A DNA stretch of 64,000 bases from Ixodes scapularis (GCF_016920785.2 NW_024609857.1:191655027-191719026), one strand, 5' to 3'; positions 11,331 to 23,403 are shown, numbered from the stretch's first letter. Notes: generated from the letters alone by a model not told the origin. A program made the numbers and translations.

Positions 11331-11509
11331 GGAGAAGAAGACGACGACGACACTGCTGCTGGTAACCCTTTTCGTGTCTCTGAATTTTCCTTACGTAGCC
11401 GATAAATAGCGTGTTAAAACAGTACATCCGGTGGTTAGCAACTAACAGAACGACATAGGATCTTCGTGCGCAAAGGACCTCCTGAAGGGAGGCCAGGACA
11501 TCAACAAAT

Positions 11510-12898
11510 ATGACCTTGGACATCGAGTCATCGAACGCTCCAATGTCCATCGAAATGGATGAAGCTCAGGCAAGCACATCGACGATCATCAAAGACGGCT
11601 ATGAGATTCCGCCCATACACCGCACCGTTGAAACAATGAGCAGTTCCTCATCGACAATCGTGTCTACTAGCGACGAGTTGCACTCGGACGACGGTGACTA
11701 CGAGGTCGTTCATGGCAAGAAAAGACGAAAGACAAGCCAGAGCTCAGCATCGCATTCTAAAGAAAAAAACAACCTACAAGTCGGATTCACCGTACTGTAC
11801 ATGCCAACTGACACCAGCAAGGTTGCATCGCTCAGCAAATTTAAACTGACTGACTACCTGAACAACGTCGCACCAGACATGGTTAGTGTAGTTCGTATCA
11901 ACAAAGCTCGTAATATCGTTGCGGTTGACGTTAAAAAGCCTGCCCTCAAAGCCGAACTCCTGAAGCTAACCAAGCTATGCGCACTGCCGGTGCGTGCCTT
12001 TCTACCTAGCGACCGCACAAATTGCTATGGCGTCCTTCGAGACATCGACCCTGACTGCACAGAGACCGACATAAAAACGCGATTACAGTCAACCGCCTGC
12101 ATAACGGAAGTGAAGCGCCTTGGCAAGACATCACCCGTTGTGCGAGTGTCGTTCGCAACAAAAGTAGCTCCTCAACATGTCAATGTTGGTCTTGTAAGAA
12201 CGGAAGTAATTCCCTACCGAGCACGCCCCTTGCAGTGCTACAGGTGTCACAAATTCGGCCACATCGCAGCTGCCTGCGCAGAAGAAACCCAGTTATGTTC
12301 TCGGTGTGGACAATGCCACAACGGCAAGTGCGAAGCCAACCCCTGCTACGTCAACTGTCACGGAAATCACGCTTCCAACGCACCTGAGTGCCCAGTGAGG
12401 GCAAGGGAGGCAGAAGTAGCGAGGTACAAGTTGGAGCACAACACCACATTTCGTGAGGCAAAAAGTGCTGTGCATGCAAAAAAACAGGCAAACAAAACAA
12501 CGGATTCAAACAACATACAAGAATCTAGCTCCTCCGCTAACACTACTCTGCCTCTGACTGCTCAAGACTTCCCCCCTCTCGAAGACGTAGAGAGCACGCC
12601 TGCAAATCTGGTCACCGTTAAATGTACCGCAACCACTACAGTACCAGTTTCTAGGAAACCTTCGTTTTGGGACAAACCAGACATCAAAAACATCACTTCA
12701 CATAAGACCTCCAACGTGAACATGACGGGACCCAACCAAGAAAGTGGAACAAAGACTGACTCTGTGTTTAAAGCCATAATCCCACTTATGTTCACTGCTC
12801 TTCGCAAGATACTGGCCACAACGTCACAGACATCAACACTTCATCAAGTGATCAAAGCCGTCCTCACATTAGAACCCATTATTGCAATGCTATGCTAG
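11510..12898 (+). CDS. ORF1, gag-like nucleic-acid-binding protein of the I-type element
   Basis: The 462-residue product starts at an ATG and is intact. The N-terminal quarter is acidic and Ser/Thr-rich. A central region with an RRM-like feel (about residues 95-235) leads to three cysteine knuckles. The first is CYRCHKFGHIAAAC at residues 243-256. The second is CSRCGQCHNGKC at about 263-274. The third is a CYVNC...H...C finger at about 279-294. In this family ORF1 protein coats the element RNA into a ribonucleoprotein. The tail is low-complexity Thr/Ser/Asn sequence. The stop codon overlaps the ATG of the next frame (ATGCTAG). The third knuckle seems to have one extra residue between its first two cysteines compared with the usual CX2C. 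Confidence 0.85.
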   Translation: MTLDIESSNAPMSIEMDEAQASTSTIIKDGYEIPPIHRTVETMSSSSSTIVSTSDELHSDDGDYEVVHGKKRRKTSQSSASHSKEKNNLQVGFTVLYMPTDTSKVASLSKFKLTDYLNNVAPDMVSVVRINKARNIVAVDVKKPALKAELLKLTKLCALPVRAFLPSDRTNCYGVLRDIDPDCTETDIKTRLQSTACITEVKRLGKTSPVVRVSFATKVAPQHVNVGLVRTEVIPYRARPLQCYRCHKFGHIAAACAEETQLCSRCGQCHNGKCEANPCYVNCHGNHASNAPECPVRAREAEVARYKLEHNTTFREAKSAVHAKKQANKTTDSNNIQESSSSANTTLPLTAQDFPPLEDVESTPANLVTVKCTATTTVPVSRKPSFWDKPDIKNITSHKTSNVNMTGPNQESGTKTDSVFKAIIPLMFTALRKILATTSQTSTLHQVIKAVLTLEPIIAMLC

Positions 12899-13209
12899 AG
12901 CGTTTCCAAGAAAGCCTTACTTGTCAGTACAGATATTTTCTTCACTGTAACTCGAAAGCTAAATGGCATCGAACAGATGAGCCAGATCATATGGAAACTG
13001 AGTCTGTTGCAATAGAGTGGAACGAACCCTGTTCATCACAAGCCCTCTACAAATTTATATGGTATACGCTTCGTAAAACGCTCTCATCAGATAATTTAAG
13101 GCACAAACACTTCATACACCAGTATGAATCACAGATATCAATGCCGCAGGACAGTAATTTTCCACCATTCGCCTGCCCACACCAACTAATCCACGATGGG
13201 AGACATTAA
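12892..13209 (+). CDS. Small bridging ORF between ORF1 and ORF2
   Basis: A 105-codon frame starts at an ATG that overlaps the ORF1 stop by 7 nt (ATGCTAG). It ends 14 nt inside ORF2, past the ORF2 ATG at 13196. No domain is recognisable and the sequence is hydrophilic. The chained overlaps resemble termination-reinitiation junctions, which could carry ribosomes from ORF1 to ORF2. It may equally be a chance frame in the spacer. I cannot tell without other copies of the family. Confidence 0.35.
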   Translation: MLERFQESLTCQYRYFLHCNSKAKWHRTDEPDHMETESVAIEWNEPCSSQALYKFIWYTLRKTLSSDNLRHKHFIHQYESQISMPQDSNFPPFACPHQLIHDGRH

Positions 13210-16200
13210 TAAGAGGACCACCAAGCATCTTCAACCCCTCTCCTGCTCGGTTTTTCAATGGAACTGTAACGGATTGAGAACGCGACTGCCTGAGCTCCGC
13301 AAACACCTATTGGACAACGCCTACAATGCAGTAGCTCTCCAAGAACCAAGAATGTCAGCCGGCGACATGCGCATTGCGGATCATGTAGTGTACGCCAGCA
13401 AAACACATGCAGCAAGAGGGTTTCCGCGGGCAGCGCTACTAGTACGTCGAGAGTTGCCACAAAGTGAGGTGGACCTCAATGATTTATGCACTGAGAGTGC
13501 GGAGTTTGTGGCGGTGACGGTGGAATGGAGAAGACGTCCACTCACCATTGTCTCGGCATACGTGGCCCCTAACGCACCCTGGGACACCCATGTACTTGCT
13601 GACATTCGAGTCCGATCCAAGGGAGACCTTGTAGTAGCCGGAGACTTCAATGCGCACTCGCAGTCTTGGGGAGACAAGCAAGACTCCCCACGGGGACGGG
13701 AGCTACAGGCAACGGTCGAAGCACTTGACCTAAGGAACATAACAAGTGGGAGCCAGACGTTTATCCGCCCTGGAGTGACGGGAAGCGTGATTGATCTCAC
13801 CTTCACAACTTGGTCCCTGAGGCTCAGTGCAGCCCCTCAGGCAGACAGCTGGGGGAGTGATCACCTTCCAATTGTCATTGGAAGACCGCCGAAAGTCCCT
13901 CTTAGGACTTGCCAGGTAGTCGACTGGGACCACTACAGGACACTGCTTGGAGAAGCACTAGAGGGGGGATTTCCCTTCAATTCAGAAACACTGTCGCGCG
14001 TCCTCAAAGAAGCCACCCGTGAAGTCAGCGTGCCATTAACACGTCCTAACCCTGACCTCGAATGGCTTAAACTCCGAGCGAGAAGACGGCGAACCCAGCG
14101 AAAGTCATGGGCCACCGGAAAACCGGAGGATATCCTGGCCTATAGGCGACTGGATGCCAGGTTCAGAAAACACGGAAAGAAACTGGCGCGCCGACAATGG
14201 CGTCTCAAGTGTAGTACTCTAGACAGGCCATCCGGAGGAAGCCGGGCTTGGAGGATGTCGAGAACACTGGCGGGCCGCCCGATTCCCCGAAACCCAGTCC
14301 TTGGAATGGCCGTGGCCATGAACCTCCGACCAACAGACATGGCAGAACTCCTCGCGGATACTTTCACTAAAGTTCCGCTGGTACCGACAGTGGGACCGCC
14401 CCCCGAGAATTAGGACAAGTTCCGTCATCCCACGGCACCTCTGATGCAACAACCGGACACCGACTTTACTCTGCATGAGCTGCAGTACGTCCTTGATTCC
14501 CTTCCCAGACACCGCGCGTCACTAGGCCCGGATGGAGTCACCAACCAGGCCCTGAGAAACGTCAACGAGTCGGCACTCCCAGCAATGCTAGCTCTCATCA
14601 ACAAAGTCTGGAGGACAGCTGAGCTGCCAGACGCCTGGAGGGTAGCAACAACGATACCACTGCTGAAGCCCGGCAAGCCCCAAGACCAGCTAAGCTCATA
14701 CAGGCCTATCTCCTTGACATCATGCCTCGGGAAAGTGATGGAACGTATGGTGCTACGCCGTCTTGTTTACCACCTAGAAGGGGCAAGGGCTTTACCGGAC
14801 TGTTTTTCGGGATTCCGGCACCATCGGAGCACAGTAGATGCAATGGGAGATATCGTCAGCTCACTGGAAGAGGCAAAAGCGCAGGGTTGGTCTGCGGTGG
14901 CCGTCTTTCTGGACGTCCGCAAAGCCTTTGATGCCCTCCCCCACAAGGCCGTCATTTCAGCTCTACGCTGTTTCGGGGTAAACGGACGTCCACTGAAATA
15001 CATTTGTGCGTTTCTTAGTGAACGCACTATGTGTGTAAAGGCAGGCAACGCGGTGAGCAACCCCCGGAAAATCATCCAAGGAGTTCACCAAGGGAGCGTT
15101 GTTAGCCCGCTACTTTTTGCTCTGCCCATCGCGTCACTCCCAGCGGCGGCAAGGGTTGGAGAAGAGCCGGCGTTTCCTATCAGCATGGCCGTCTATGCAG
15201 ACGACGTGGCACTCTGGTCCACTGCCCCCAGCTACAGAAGGCAACGTATGGTATGCGCTCTCCAGCGAGCCCCGACAAATACAGTGTATCGTCTCCACCA
15301 ACTGGGCTTGGCAATATCAGCCGAAAAAACGATTGCGCTGTGCTACGCTCCAAAGAGGCCAAGCAAGTTCATGCCCACACTACGCATTGGGGACACTCCA
15401 GTAAAACTGGCGAAAACGGCCACATATCTTGGCGTCACGTTGGACTCGAGGCTATCCTGGGGCCCAGCATTTAGGGAAGTGCTTCAAAAGATGCGAACCC
15501 ATACAAACATCCTCCGGATGCTCGGCGGAACTACTTGGGGAACCTCATCGCACATGATGCTGCAACTGTATAGGGGGCTCATCCTGGCCCGCCCATTGTA
15601 CGCCCTACCTTTCGCAACACTCAGTGCCAACCAGCTCAAAAACCTTGAACAAGCGCAACGCGTGGCACTCAGGATTTGCCTCGGAGTTCCCCGCACAGCC
15701 TCGTCTCGACATACGCTCACAGAATCTAGGATTAACTCTGTAGAGAACATCATGCAAGAACGGGCGCTGGGTCATCTGACTCGAATGAGCAACTGCGACT
15801 CGACCATCACACTCCTAATGAGGATCGCCGAGCGCGCTGAATCAAGACTAGGAGCGCACCTCTGCATTCTTGGTGACATAGCTGGCACACCAGGACCACT
15901 CGTTCCACTCCCAGAGCTGCACAGAGATCCCCACCCCCTGCGGATCAGCCTTCATATCCCTGGGCTGCGGTCCAAGAAGAACGTAGCAGTGGTCGTAGCA
16001 AGGTAGCTCACGGAAGATCACTTAGCTACCCAGTACGATGGGTGGACCCGAGTGTACACCGACGGGTCGGTGGACCCCTCCGGAGGCACAGCAACAGCAG
16101 CGGCTTTCTTCGAGGCAGCAGCTGTGGGTACCAGTGAGCGCCTGGATCACCAGGCATCCTCCACCACGGCAGAGCTAGCAGCCATACGGCTCGCCCTCTG

Positions 16201-16891
16201 GGGTATTCGGACAGGCTGCACACAGGCCTTACGCTGGGTCATCCTGAGCGACTCAAGATCAGCCCTCGAGCTGCTATCTAGGCTCGAACGGGCAACGCCC
16301 CTGGCCCGTTCAGTCGCGCAGGATGCAGTCGAGCTGCAGCAGGAAGGCAACGACATTGCCTTCCAATGGCTCCCAAGCCACTGTGGCATTAGAGGCAATG
16401 AAGTTGTTGATTTTTTAGCGGTGCGGGCTCACAAGGACCCCGCGTGCCCGCTTTCAACCGTTCCCCGCTTCTCAGACGCCAAGCTCCTTGTGAGAAGAGC
16501 CATCGCCCTACAGCACCCGGACCCTGTAGTGGTGGCGGGTGCCTTCCCAGCTCGGGTACCGCGCGGCTTCGACCGCCAAACTGCCGCAGTAATGCACAAA
16601 TTACGGACCGGAAGCGCCTTCACCCCGGCGTGGATAAGTCGTTTCAGACCCAATGTTGACCCCATATGCCAGACCTGCGAGGAAACGGCCGACGCCGAAC
16701 ATCTCCTCCTGCACTGCAGTGATCACGAAGAGGAGCGCACCAAACTCCGTGATGTTTTTTCCCGCCTAGGGCTACCTAGTACCAACTTGGAAGAACTCCT
16801 GCGTCCAAGAGCCTCACGAGCTACTACGGACAAGGCACTCAAGAGTGTAGTCAGCTTCCTGAGGAGCGCGAAACTCCTCGAGGTCCTCTAA
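13196..16891 (+). pseudogene. ORF2 polyprotein (endonuclease, reverse transcriptase, RNase H) with two TAG stops
   Basis: One frame runs from the ATG at 13196 to TAA at 16889-16891, about 1,231 codons, interrupted only by TAG at 14411-14413 and TAG at 16004-16006. The AP endonuclease comes first (FQWNCNG start; GDFNAHS near 13640; SDHLPI near 13855). The reverse transcriptase follows (about 14480-15420), with the catalytic YADD at 15194-15205. The RNase H (about 16046-16420) shows YTDGS, SDSRSALE and PSHCGIRGNEVVD. A CX2CX7HX4C finger lies at about 16667-16710. In an active copy this protein would nick the target and reverse-transcribe the RNA in place. Each stop falls between domains. Both may be simple decay, or one could be an assembly error. 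Confidence 0.85.
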
Positions 16892-17158
16892 GACTTCCAA
16901 GAGATCTGGGTTGCTTGCGGCTCCTGGGGCTCTTAGAGATCTTGCATCCAGAGGTTTTCGGGAGTTCCAGGAGTCGCGATTCTGTACCGAAAGCTGCAAG
17001 AAACTCAACACTCTGAAAAAATCCTCTTCCCCCTTCCCCCTCTCTCCTTCTCTATCTCTTTTTTCCCTTAATTCCCTTCCCCATCGACAGTGACAAGTGC
17101 GCCCAGAGCGTAACTAACAACAACGTCGGTTTTCTAATAAACATCGCTTCAACAACAA

Positions 17159-17170
17159 CCTTCATCATAG
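17159..17170 (+). repeat. Target-site duplication, right
   Basis: Exact repeat of 11319-11330. It follows the CAA tail directly, and the leading C may be shared with that tail. Confidence 0.8.
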
Positions 17171-17174
17171 AAAA

Positions 17175-17239
17175 CAGCGCGAAAAAAACGACGAGGACGA
17201 AGACACACATTGGACGTCCTTGTCGTTTTTTTCGCGCTG
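17175..17239. repeat. 25-bp stem hairpin
   Basis: The arm starting CAGCGCGAAAAAAACGAC (17175-17199) pairs with 17215-17239 with one mismatch around a 15-bp loop. It sits in the host sequence just right of the I-type element, inside the inverted-arm unit. Confidence 0.75.
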
Positions 17240-17244
17240 CTTTT

Positions 17245-17417
17245 TTTTTCGCTAGCAGACGACGCGGAAGTGCAGAGTGGTGCGGCGGTCGCTAGGGACG
17301 ATATGTTTCGACCACAAGGTGCACTGATGCTTCAAAGAGCAACCGCCAGGGGGCACTGATAGTACCGCAGGCCACGCGGAGCGGTGTTCGCACTTATATT
17401 GATTGTGATAGTACACC
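17245..17417. repeat. Right inverted arm
   Basis: Reverse complement of 10832-11004. Together they bracket the region into which the I-type element inserted. Confidence 0.75.
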
Positions 17418-17964
17418 TCCTGCAGTGGGCGAGAATTTATACAGTGGGGAGAAGCGGGGACACGCCACTTCTTCAAATGACTCAAGTCTCGCTAAGCTTC
17501 GGGACACAAAAAAAAAAAAAAAAAAAAGTCTTCGGCGCTTTTCCCGTAGGGTTGTTGCCCTGGGGGGCACGTGAAGATTATAAAGAGTTTCGGACCGCTC
17601 AAACTACTACCCTTTCCCTCCCCCCTCCCCCTTGCCTACGAAATATGTTTCCCCCTCTTTGCAAATGTCAGCTGATTTTCCAACATATCTCTTTTTGTGC
17701 AGGAACGTTTGTTTATAAGCAAACCTACCCCTAAAATTCGAAAATAATTTGTAATTTGAGTAGAAGTTACTCGGACAAATTAATTAAAGTAAACTACAAA
17801 TTACTGAAATCAAAATGTAATTGAAACTTATTAAACTACCCAGAAAATTAGCTAAACTACAGTAACTTCAGTCGAGTAGTTGAACAACGTACAAGTCTGC
17901 TTTTAAGGCAAAGTAACGAGTAACGGTATCTCGTTACTTTTGAGCAGTAACGTGTACAACACTG

Positions 17965-20640
17965 CTTAAACAATCTCGTTTTTATTGCAACTTGAGTATG
18001 AGTCTATTGCGACAAAGGCAGATGGGCAACCCGAAACACAAATAAGTAGTATGACAGTACAGCAAAGTATATTGCTGAACACGTGAGTCGAACAGTTCGG
18101 CTGACGTGTCCAGCGATAGACGTTGCTATACTGAACTCTACAGCTGGGAATGTCCTTCACCCAGCGGACCGAATGTATACTTGGAGGCTGTCAACGCGGG
18201 AAGGCACATTATCCATTGTCAACTTCGAACTTTAGAAGTAGAGAGAACCCAAGAGAGAGGGGAATCCCAGATCCACCAACTCTTGCTGAAGCACAACACT
18301 GCCGTTCCTTCGAACGCGTCGGTGGAACGACTCTTCAGCGTCGCTTATGTTCAAATATAAGAATAGCAGGACTAAACAGGGGAGAGATATTATCACCAGG
18401 AAAGCTACAGGGCAGCAAGCAAGTTTTGTCGATGATAGTTTTCATGATTGCACTGTTGGAAACAGTTCGCGCGATAGCGACATCGGAATAGAAAGCAAAG
18501 AGTCACATTAAGGCTTTTGTTGCAAAGCAACTCGGGAAACGAGCGATACGATAGCGATTTTGTTAGAAATGAATTGCCTACAGTGCGAACCCTACACCTT
18601 GCGCCCCTGTAGGTGGAACGGAACCTAAGCCCCACCGTGTATTCACGACAGGAAGAAATATTTGCATTTTACTCACAGAGGTTATCGAACACACAGAATT
18701 ACATCCGTAGTTTGTGCTTCGCATCGTGTGACGTTAAGTTACACAATAAAAACAAAAGGAAGTGTAAAACGCAAAGAAAGGAAAACTTTCGACTGTGTCT
18801 TTCTATTAACTGTGTCGCACTTTGTAGAACAGTAAGCATGCCATTGAAGAAACGTGAACGCTTTTTTTTTCACTAGTGCTAATGCACGGTGCGACGGTAC
18901 ACCTATTTCTTTCTAGGTTCGGAACAAAAAAACAAACAAACAAACAAGCTTTGAAATCAGGGTTGAGTGACCCTTTCAATGGTTCGAGTTTCCCAAGCGC
19001 GCAGCCGACCTTTGAGATTACGCACTCGGATTCACCACCAACGCAAAGGCAGGGGATGGGGCAACCGGACAGCCGAGGCGACACGGGGCTCATTTCTTTC
19101 CTCTGATCGCTCGATGGTGTACTCGAAACCGGTCAGTTTACGTCTCTTGTACATCCTTTGATCCAATAAAGTCATTCAACCTCTGCGATCAATTTTATCG
19201 AGTCTGTCGCTTTAAGGCAAGAATGGTTTTGTAGGCACTGACGTTTGTAAACCAAATTGCGAGGAATCAATATTGCGGGTCTGAGAAACAAAAAAAACTT
19301 GACGAAAATTTGTTTTGCGTGTTGTCCCCCTTTTTATGTTTTCACAATGTTGAACATGTTTCTTGCTTGCCTGCCTCTGTCTTTTTTATCCATTGCGGCT
19401 TGTTTTTGGTTTGAAAGCAACCAAACTTCGCTTTCTTTCTTCGCCATGGAACGATTTCTCTACTCTCGCTAAACACTACTTAGAATCACTGCTTAGCGTT
19501 AATAACTGAATAAACTTGCTTTAGTTTTTTTTTCTTTCTAGACAATGCCAGTCGCCAAAGAAATTCGAGAAATATGAGCATCATTCATCCTCTCAACTCG
19601 AAGCCAGAACGGACGGCCACGTGGCCAAGTGCCTATCCTATGCCGCCATCGTTAATCATAGCCCAATACTTGTAAATTAGCCTAAAATTACTCTTCTTAT
19701 CAATATTAGAAAACAATATATTAGAAAACAAACGACTACGCAAGTTATGCTGCGATTGACAAGCTGTAGCTGTTAAATTATGGAAAAGCATATTCAAGGA
19801 GATTTGCCATCAGCCAGTGTGCTTTACTGTTAGCTTGGCCCAGCTCGTTTGTCTATACTTGTTTGTCTTGCCTCAGCGGGATCTGTAATGGATCCTCAAT
19901 ACGTGACTTTTGCGAGCGCAGCAAGCGCACGGGGTTGCGGGCCCAGCTTGTTTACGCTCCGCGAGAGCGTGAACTGAACTTCGCCCATAGCGCCTGGCTG
20001 GGAAGAAGACACCGCTTGTGCCTGCGTGGGAAGAAACCTCTCACAGAACGACCGGAGGCACGCCACGTATACGCACGCAAGAAACCATGTAATCAGAAGT
20101 TAATCTAGTATAATAAACGCTATTTCATTTTCTCCAATCAACGTCGCATTATTAAATAACGGAACGTCAGCACCCGGCTACCGCTGACATTACATTGTTT
20201 GCAATGGGTACTTTGCCTTCAGTGTGATTGATGTAGGAGACGTATGTGATGTGTGTGCTTTGGTAGAACGATTGCACGAGTATTTGCATCTGTTAAAGAA
20301 GGACACAGAGACGTTCTTTCTTTTTTTGCTGAAGCGCTCTTTTATAATGGGGCGCCCGTGACCGCTGCAGCGGTGGAAGAAGTGAAAGTACGTACGCGAG
20401 CTGTTCACTAAAGGCGCGGAGAACACACGAGAACGGAACGTGGGCGGCGGCAGTGGGGGAGGGGGGGGGGGGGGGGGCGGGGAAGGGAGAAAGAGCCTTG
20501 CCGTGTGTGAGGAGAGACACGGAGAAGGAGAGCAATGCGTCCCTGTAGATAGGGGTTCTGCGTTTGTATGTGATAATTTTTTGCCGAGAAGGGGCACTAG
20601 CAGATACCACTGTAAAAGCAGATACCACTGCAATGACCTG
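17965..20640. other. Intergenic stretch with no gene seen
   Basis: Only short frames without motifs. An AATAAAG-like site lies near 19164 and a TAATAAACG site near 20110. A G run occupies about 20457-20477. I looked at 19768-20193 as a possible solo LTR and did not accept it. Confidence 0.4.
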
Positions 20641-20660
20641 CGGGTTTTCAGAAGTGCCAG

Positions 20661-23403
20661 CTCAAAGTGTTAAATGTTAATGCAAGAAGTTTGGCCAATA
20701 AAGTAGAAGAAGTTGAACATATTCTACTGTTGCACTCTAAGGACATTATGGTTATAACGGAGACATGACTTCACCCTAACATTGATAATTCTGAACTATG
20801 CCCACCTGGGTACAATATTGTTAGGAAAGACAGGGCTTCTAGGGGAGGCGGTATAGCAATATTTTTTAAGCAATCTTATCAGCTTACACCCGTTTCTATG
20901 TCAATTGATTACGAGGTCTTGTTGTGCAAACTCACTTGTCATAATGTTTCTCTGATGGTCTGCGCAGTTTATAGGCCACCAAATACCCCCGTTAGTATGA
21001 TTATCGACCTCAATACCTATCTGCTCCAACATGTTAAGTGTTCCACTAATTTTATACTACTTGGTGACTTCAACCTACCACGCATCGACTGGGATACCCT
21101 TTCCGCACACAGCCAGGATCGTGCTAATGGGGAAGCCTTAATTGACTTGGCGTTTTCTCTTAACTTGACACAAATAATTAACAGCCCCACTAGGTTTGAG
21201 TCGCTACTGGACTTGGTCTTTTTATCTGATAACCTGGGTTCAAAAGAATACAGTTTTGAAGTGGTAGAGGGTATCTCAGATCATGACATGGTGCATGTGT
21301 CAATTTCTTTAGGCCAAACACCTAGATCCCGCACTACAGTAGTTTCAATTCCCGATTTCAACCGAGCTGACGATGTTTCTATAATAGATTTTTTGGAGTT
21401 GTCTCTTGGCACATTTGAAGAATTGTCTATTGAATGTGGTGCAGACGTTGAGGCGTTATGGTTTAGTTTTAAAAATAAAGTGAACAAATGTGTGGTGAAA
21501 TATGTGCCCTATCGAATGAAAAAGACTCATGTTCATAACCCTTGGATTGATAGAGATATTTTGCATTTGAAGCGTCGAATTGCCCGAGTGAGGAAGAAAA
21601 CTAATCGAAATAGGACATCATCATGTCGCCAGCTAATCTCTGGTCTAACCTCAAGCATTAAAAAAAAGATCCGTACAGCGAAAGAAAAGTTTTTCAATGT
21701 GACTTTGCGTTCTTTCATCAAAAGCTCGCCACAAAAATTTTGGCGGTACATCTCACCCAGGGGGAAGTCATTTGTACAAAGTAACCTGTCTGCGAATGAG
21801 TTCAACGCTTTCTTTAAATCTGTTTTTACTGATGACGACGGGCTGACCCATGGTTTTCGTCCTAGTCTAGTTCCTAAAATTGATGACGTAACTATAACAC
21901 AGGAAGGAGTTTTCAACTTATTACTAACTAAAGTAGATACAAAGAAAAGTGCGGGCCCTGATATGATACCAAACACATTCCTTAAACGATATTCCGAATG
22001 GGTATCGAAGTACTTAGTCATTATGTTCAGAGCTTCTATTGAGCACGCTGCCCTTCCTAGTGATTGGAAAACGGCAAAAGTAATTCCAGTGCACAAAGGC
22101 GGCGACTCTAACTTAGCATCTAATTTCAGGCCCATTTCTTTAACAAGTACAACATGCAAATTAATGGAGCACATCATCTTTACACACATCGCAAGTTATT
22201 TGGACAAACACAACCTTATATATAAAAAACAGCACGGCTTCAGAAAATCGCTTTCGACCACAACCCAGCTAATTGAACTAACTCACGACTTGGCGGAAAC
22301 AATTAACGAGCGGGGACAAACTGATGTGGTATTTTTGGATTTCTCAAAGGCATTTGATAAGGTTTCGCACCCAAAACTAATAGTCAAGCTTTCAAATGTA
22401 CTAAAAAAACTCTCAAATAACTGACTGGATCACGGCGTACTTAACAAACAGGACCCAATATGTTCATTACAAAAAAGTTGACTCCTCCAAACTTCTTGTC
22501 ACGTCCGGTGTACCTCAGGGGTCTGTACTTGGTCCCCTTTTGTTTTTAGTCTTCATTAATGACATAGCTGATAACATCAACATTCCCCTGCGTTTGTTTG
22601 CTGATGATTGCATAATATATAAAAAATTAGGTGACCTGGATGATAATTATAAGTTACAGAAAGCACTCGACGAAATATTTAAATGGTGTACTCAATGGCA
22701 AATAAAACTAAATTATGATAAAACAGCTGTTATGACAGTATCATGTCAAAAAAGACCAATTTTATTCAGTTACAATCTCAGCGGTCAATCATTACAACGG
22801 GTAAACGAATTCAAATATCTTGGATTAATATTCAATAACAAGCTAAACTGGAACCTGCACCTGGAAACGACCGTCAACAAAGCAAGAGGTACTCTGTTTG
22901 CGCTAAGAAGGAAATTAAAATTTGCCGATCCTGATACTAAGCTCATAGCCTACAAAGCATTCGTAAGACCAATTTTAGAGTATGCCTCATCAGTGTGGTC
23001 CCCTTACACAAAGGTTGGTATTAACAAACTCGAAAGTATTCAAAAGCAAGCAGCCCGATTTATATATAATAACTTTAACAGGAATACATCCCCCACTCAG
23101 TTACTTGCAAGGGCCCAGCTTCAATCATTGGATAAAATGGCCGATGTCGAAAGGTTAAAAATTTTATATAACATACTAAATGGCAGCATTCACATTGATA
23201 GCACCAGTTACTTACAGCCATCATTGTCCGGGTCCTCACGATTAAACCACTCTAGATCTTTAAGGCAATACAGGTTTACAAATGACTGTTACCGGTATTC
23301 TTTTTTTCCTCGGGCAATTCGCAGCTGGAATAATCTAAGTAATGATATTGTCACCTTAACCTCTGTTCATGCTTTTATAGCGGCTGTGGAACGCTACGAT
23401 TAA
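20661..23403 (+). pseudogene. CR1/L2-like non-LTR retrotransposon ORF2 (endonuclease plus reverse transcriptase)
   Basis: The endonuclease frame opens at about 20661 (LNVNARSLANK). TGA at 20766-20768 replaces the Trp expected in a TETWL-type motif. The frame then runs to 22424 through GDFNLPRIDW and SDHDMVH (endonuclease) and into the reverse transcriptase (SAGPD, FRPISLTS, LDFSKAFDKVSH). A frameshift in the A run near 22400-22408 moves the rest to another frame. That part holds SGVPQGSVLGPLLF and the catalytic FADD (DD at 22603-22608) and stops at 23401-23403. ORF1 is missing, so the copy is 5'-truncated. The absence of RNase H and the domain order put it in the Jockey/CR1/L2 group. Confidence 0.85.

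Larger units (their letters stand above)
11331..17158 (+). mobile_element. I-type non-LTR retrotransposon, near full length
   Basis: This 5,828-bp element lies between 12-bp duplications of CCTTCATCATAG. It starts with GGAGAAGAAGACGACGACGA and ends in a short CAA tail after an AATAAA-like TAATAAACA. It encodes an ORF1 with three zinc knuckles. ORF2 carries, in order, an AP-type endonuclease, a reverse transcriptase, an RNase H and a C-terminal CCHC finger, the layout of the I/Loa/R1 group. The only coding lesions I see are two in-frame TAG codons. The 5' UTR is about 180 bp. The precise clade needs a tree. Confidence 0.85.
9870..17964. mobile_element. hAT-like element, copy 1, with nested insertions
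   Basis: Both ends are packed with GTTAC/GTAAC motifs, as in hAT elements. The right end reads ACAACACTG (to 17964), the reverse complement of a CAGTGTTG terminus. The left end near 9870 is degenerate. Sequence at about 9985-10840 is the reverse complement of 52680-53520, and 17417-17545 matches 52440-52550 inverted, so a second copy lies at 50.8-53.5 kb. The interior holds an inverted-arm unit and, inside that, an I-type retrotransposon. No transposase frame is visible, so the element was probably non-autonomous. Confidence 0.6.

Noticed and set aside
9870..17964. 8-bp TSD for the hAT-like copy 1
   Set aside because: The octamer after 17964 (CTTAAACA) has no counterpart near the degenerate left end.
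19768..20193. Possible solo LTR (TGTTAAATTATGG ... ACATTACA with TAATAAACG)
   Set aside because: No matching target-site duplication and no second copy in the window.
20440..20673. Gly-rich short protein
   Set aside because: Translation of a G run.
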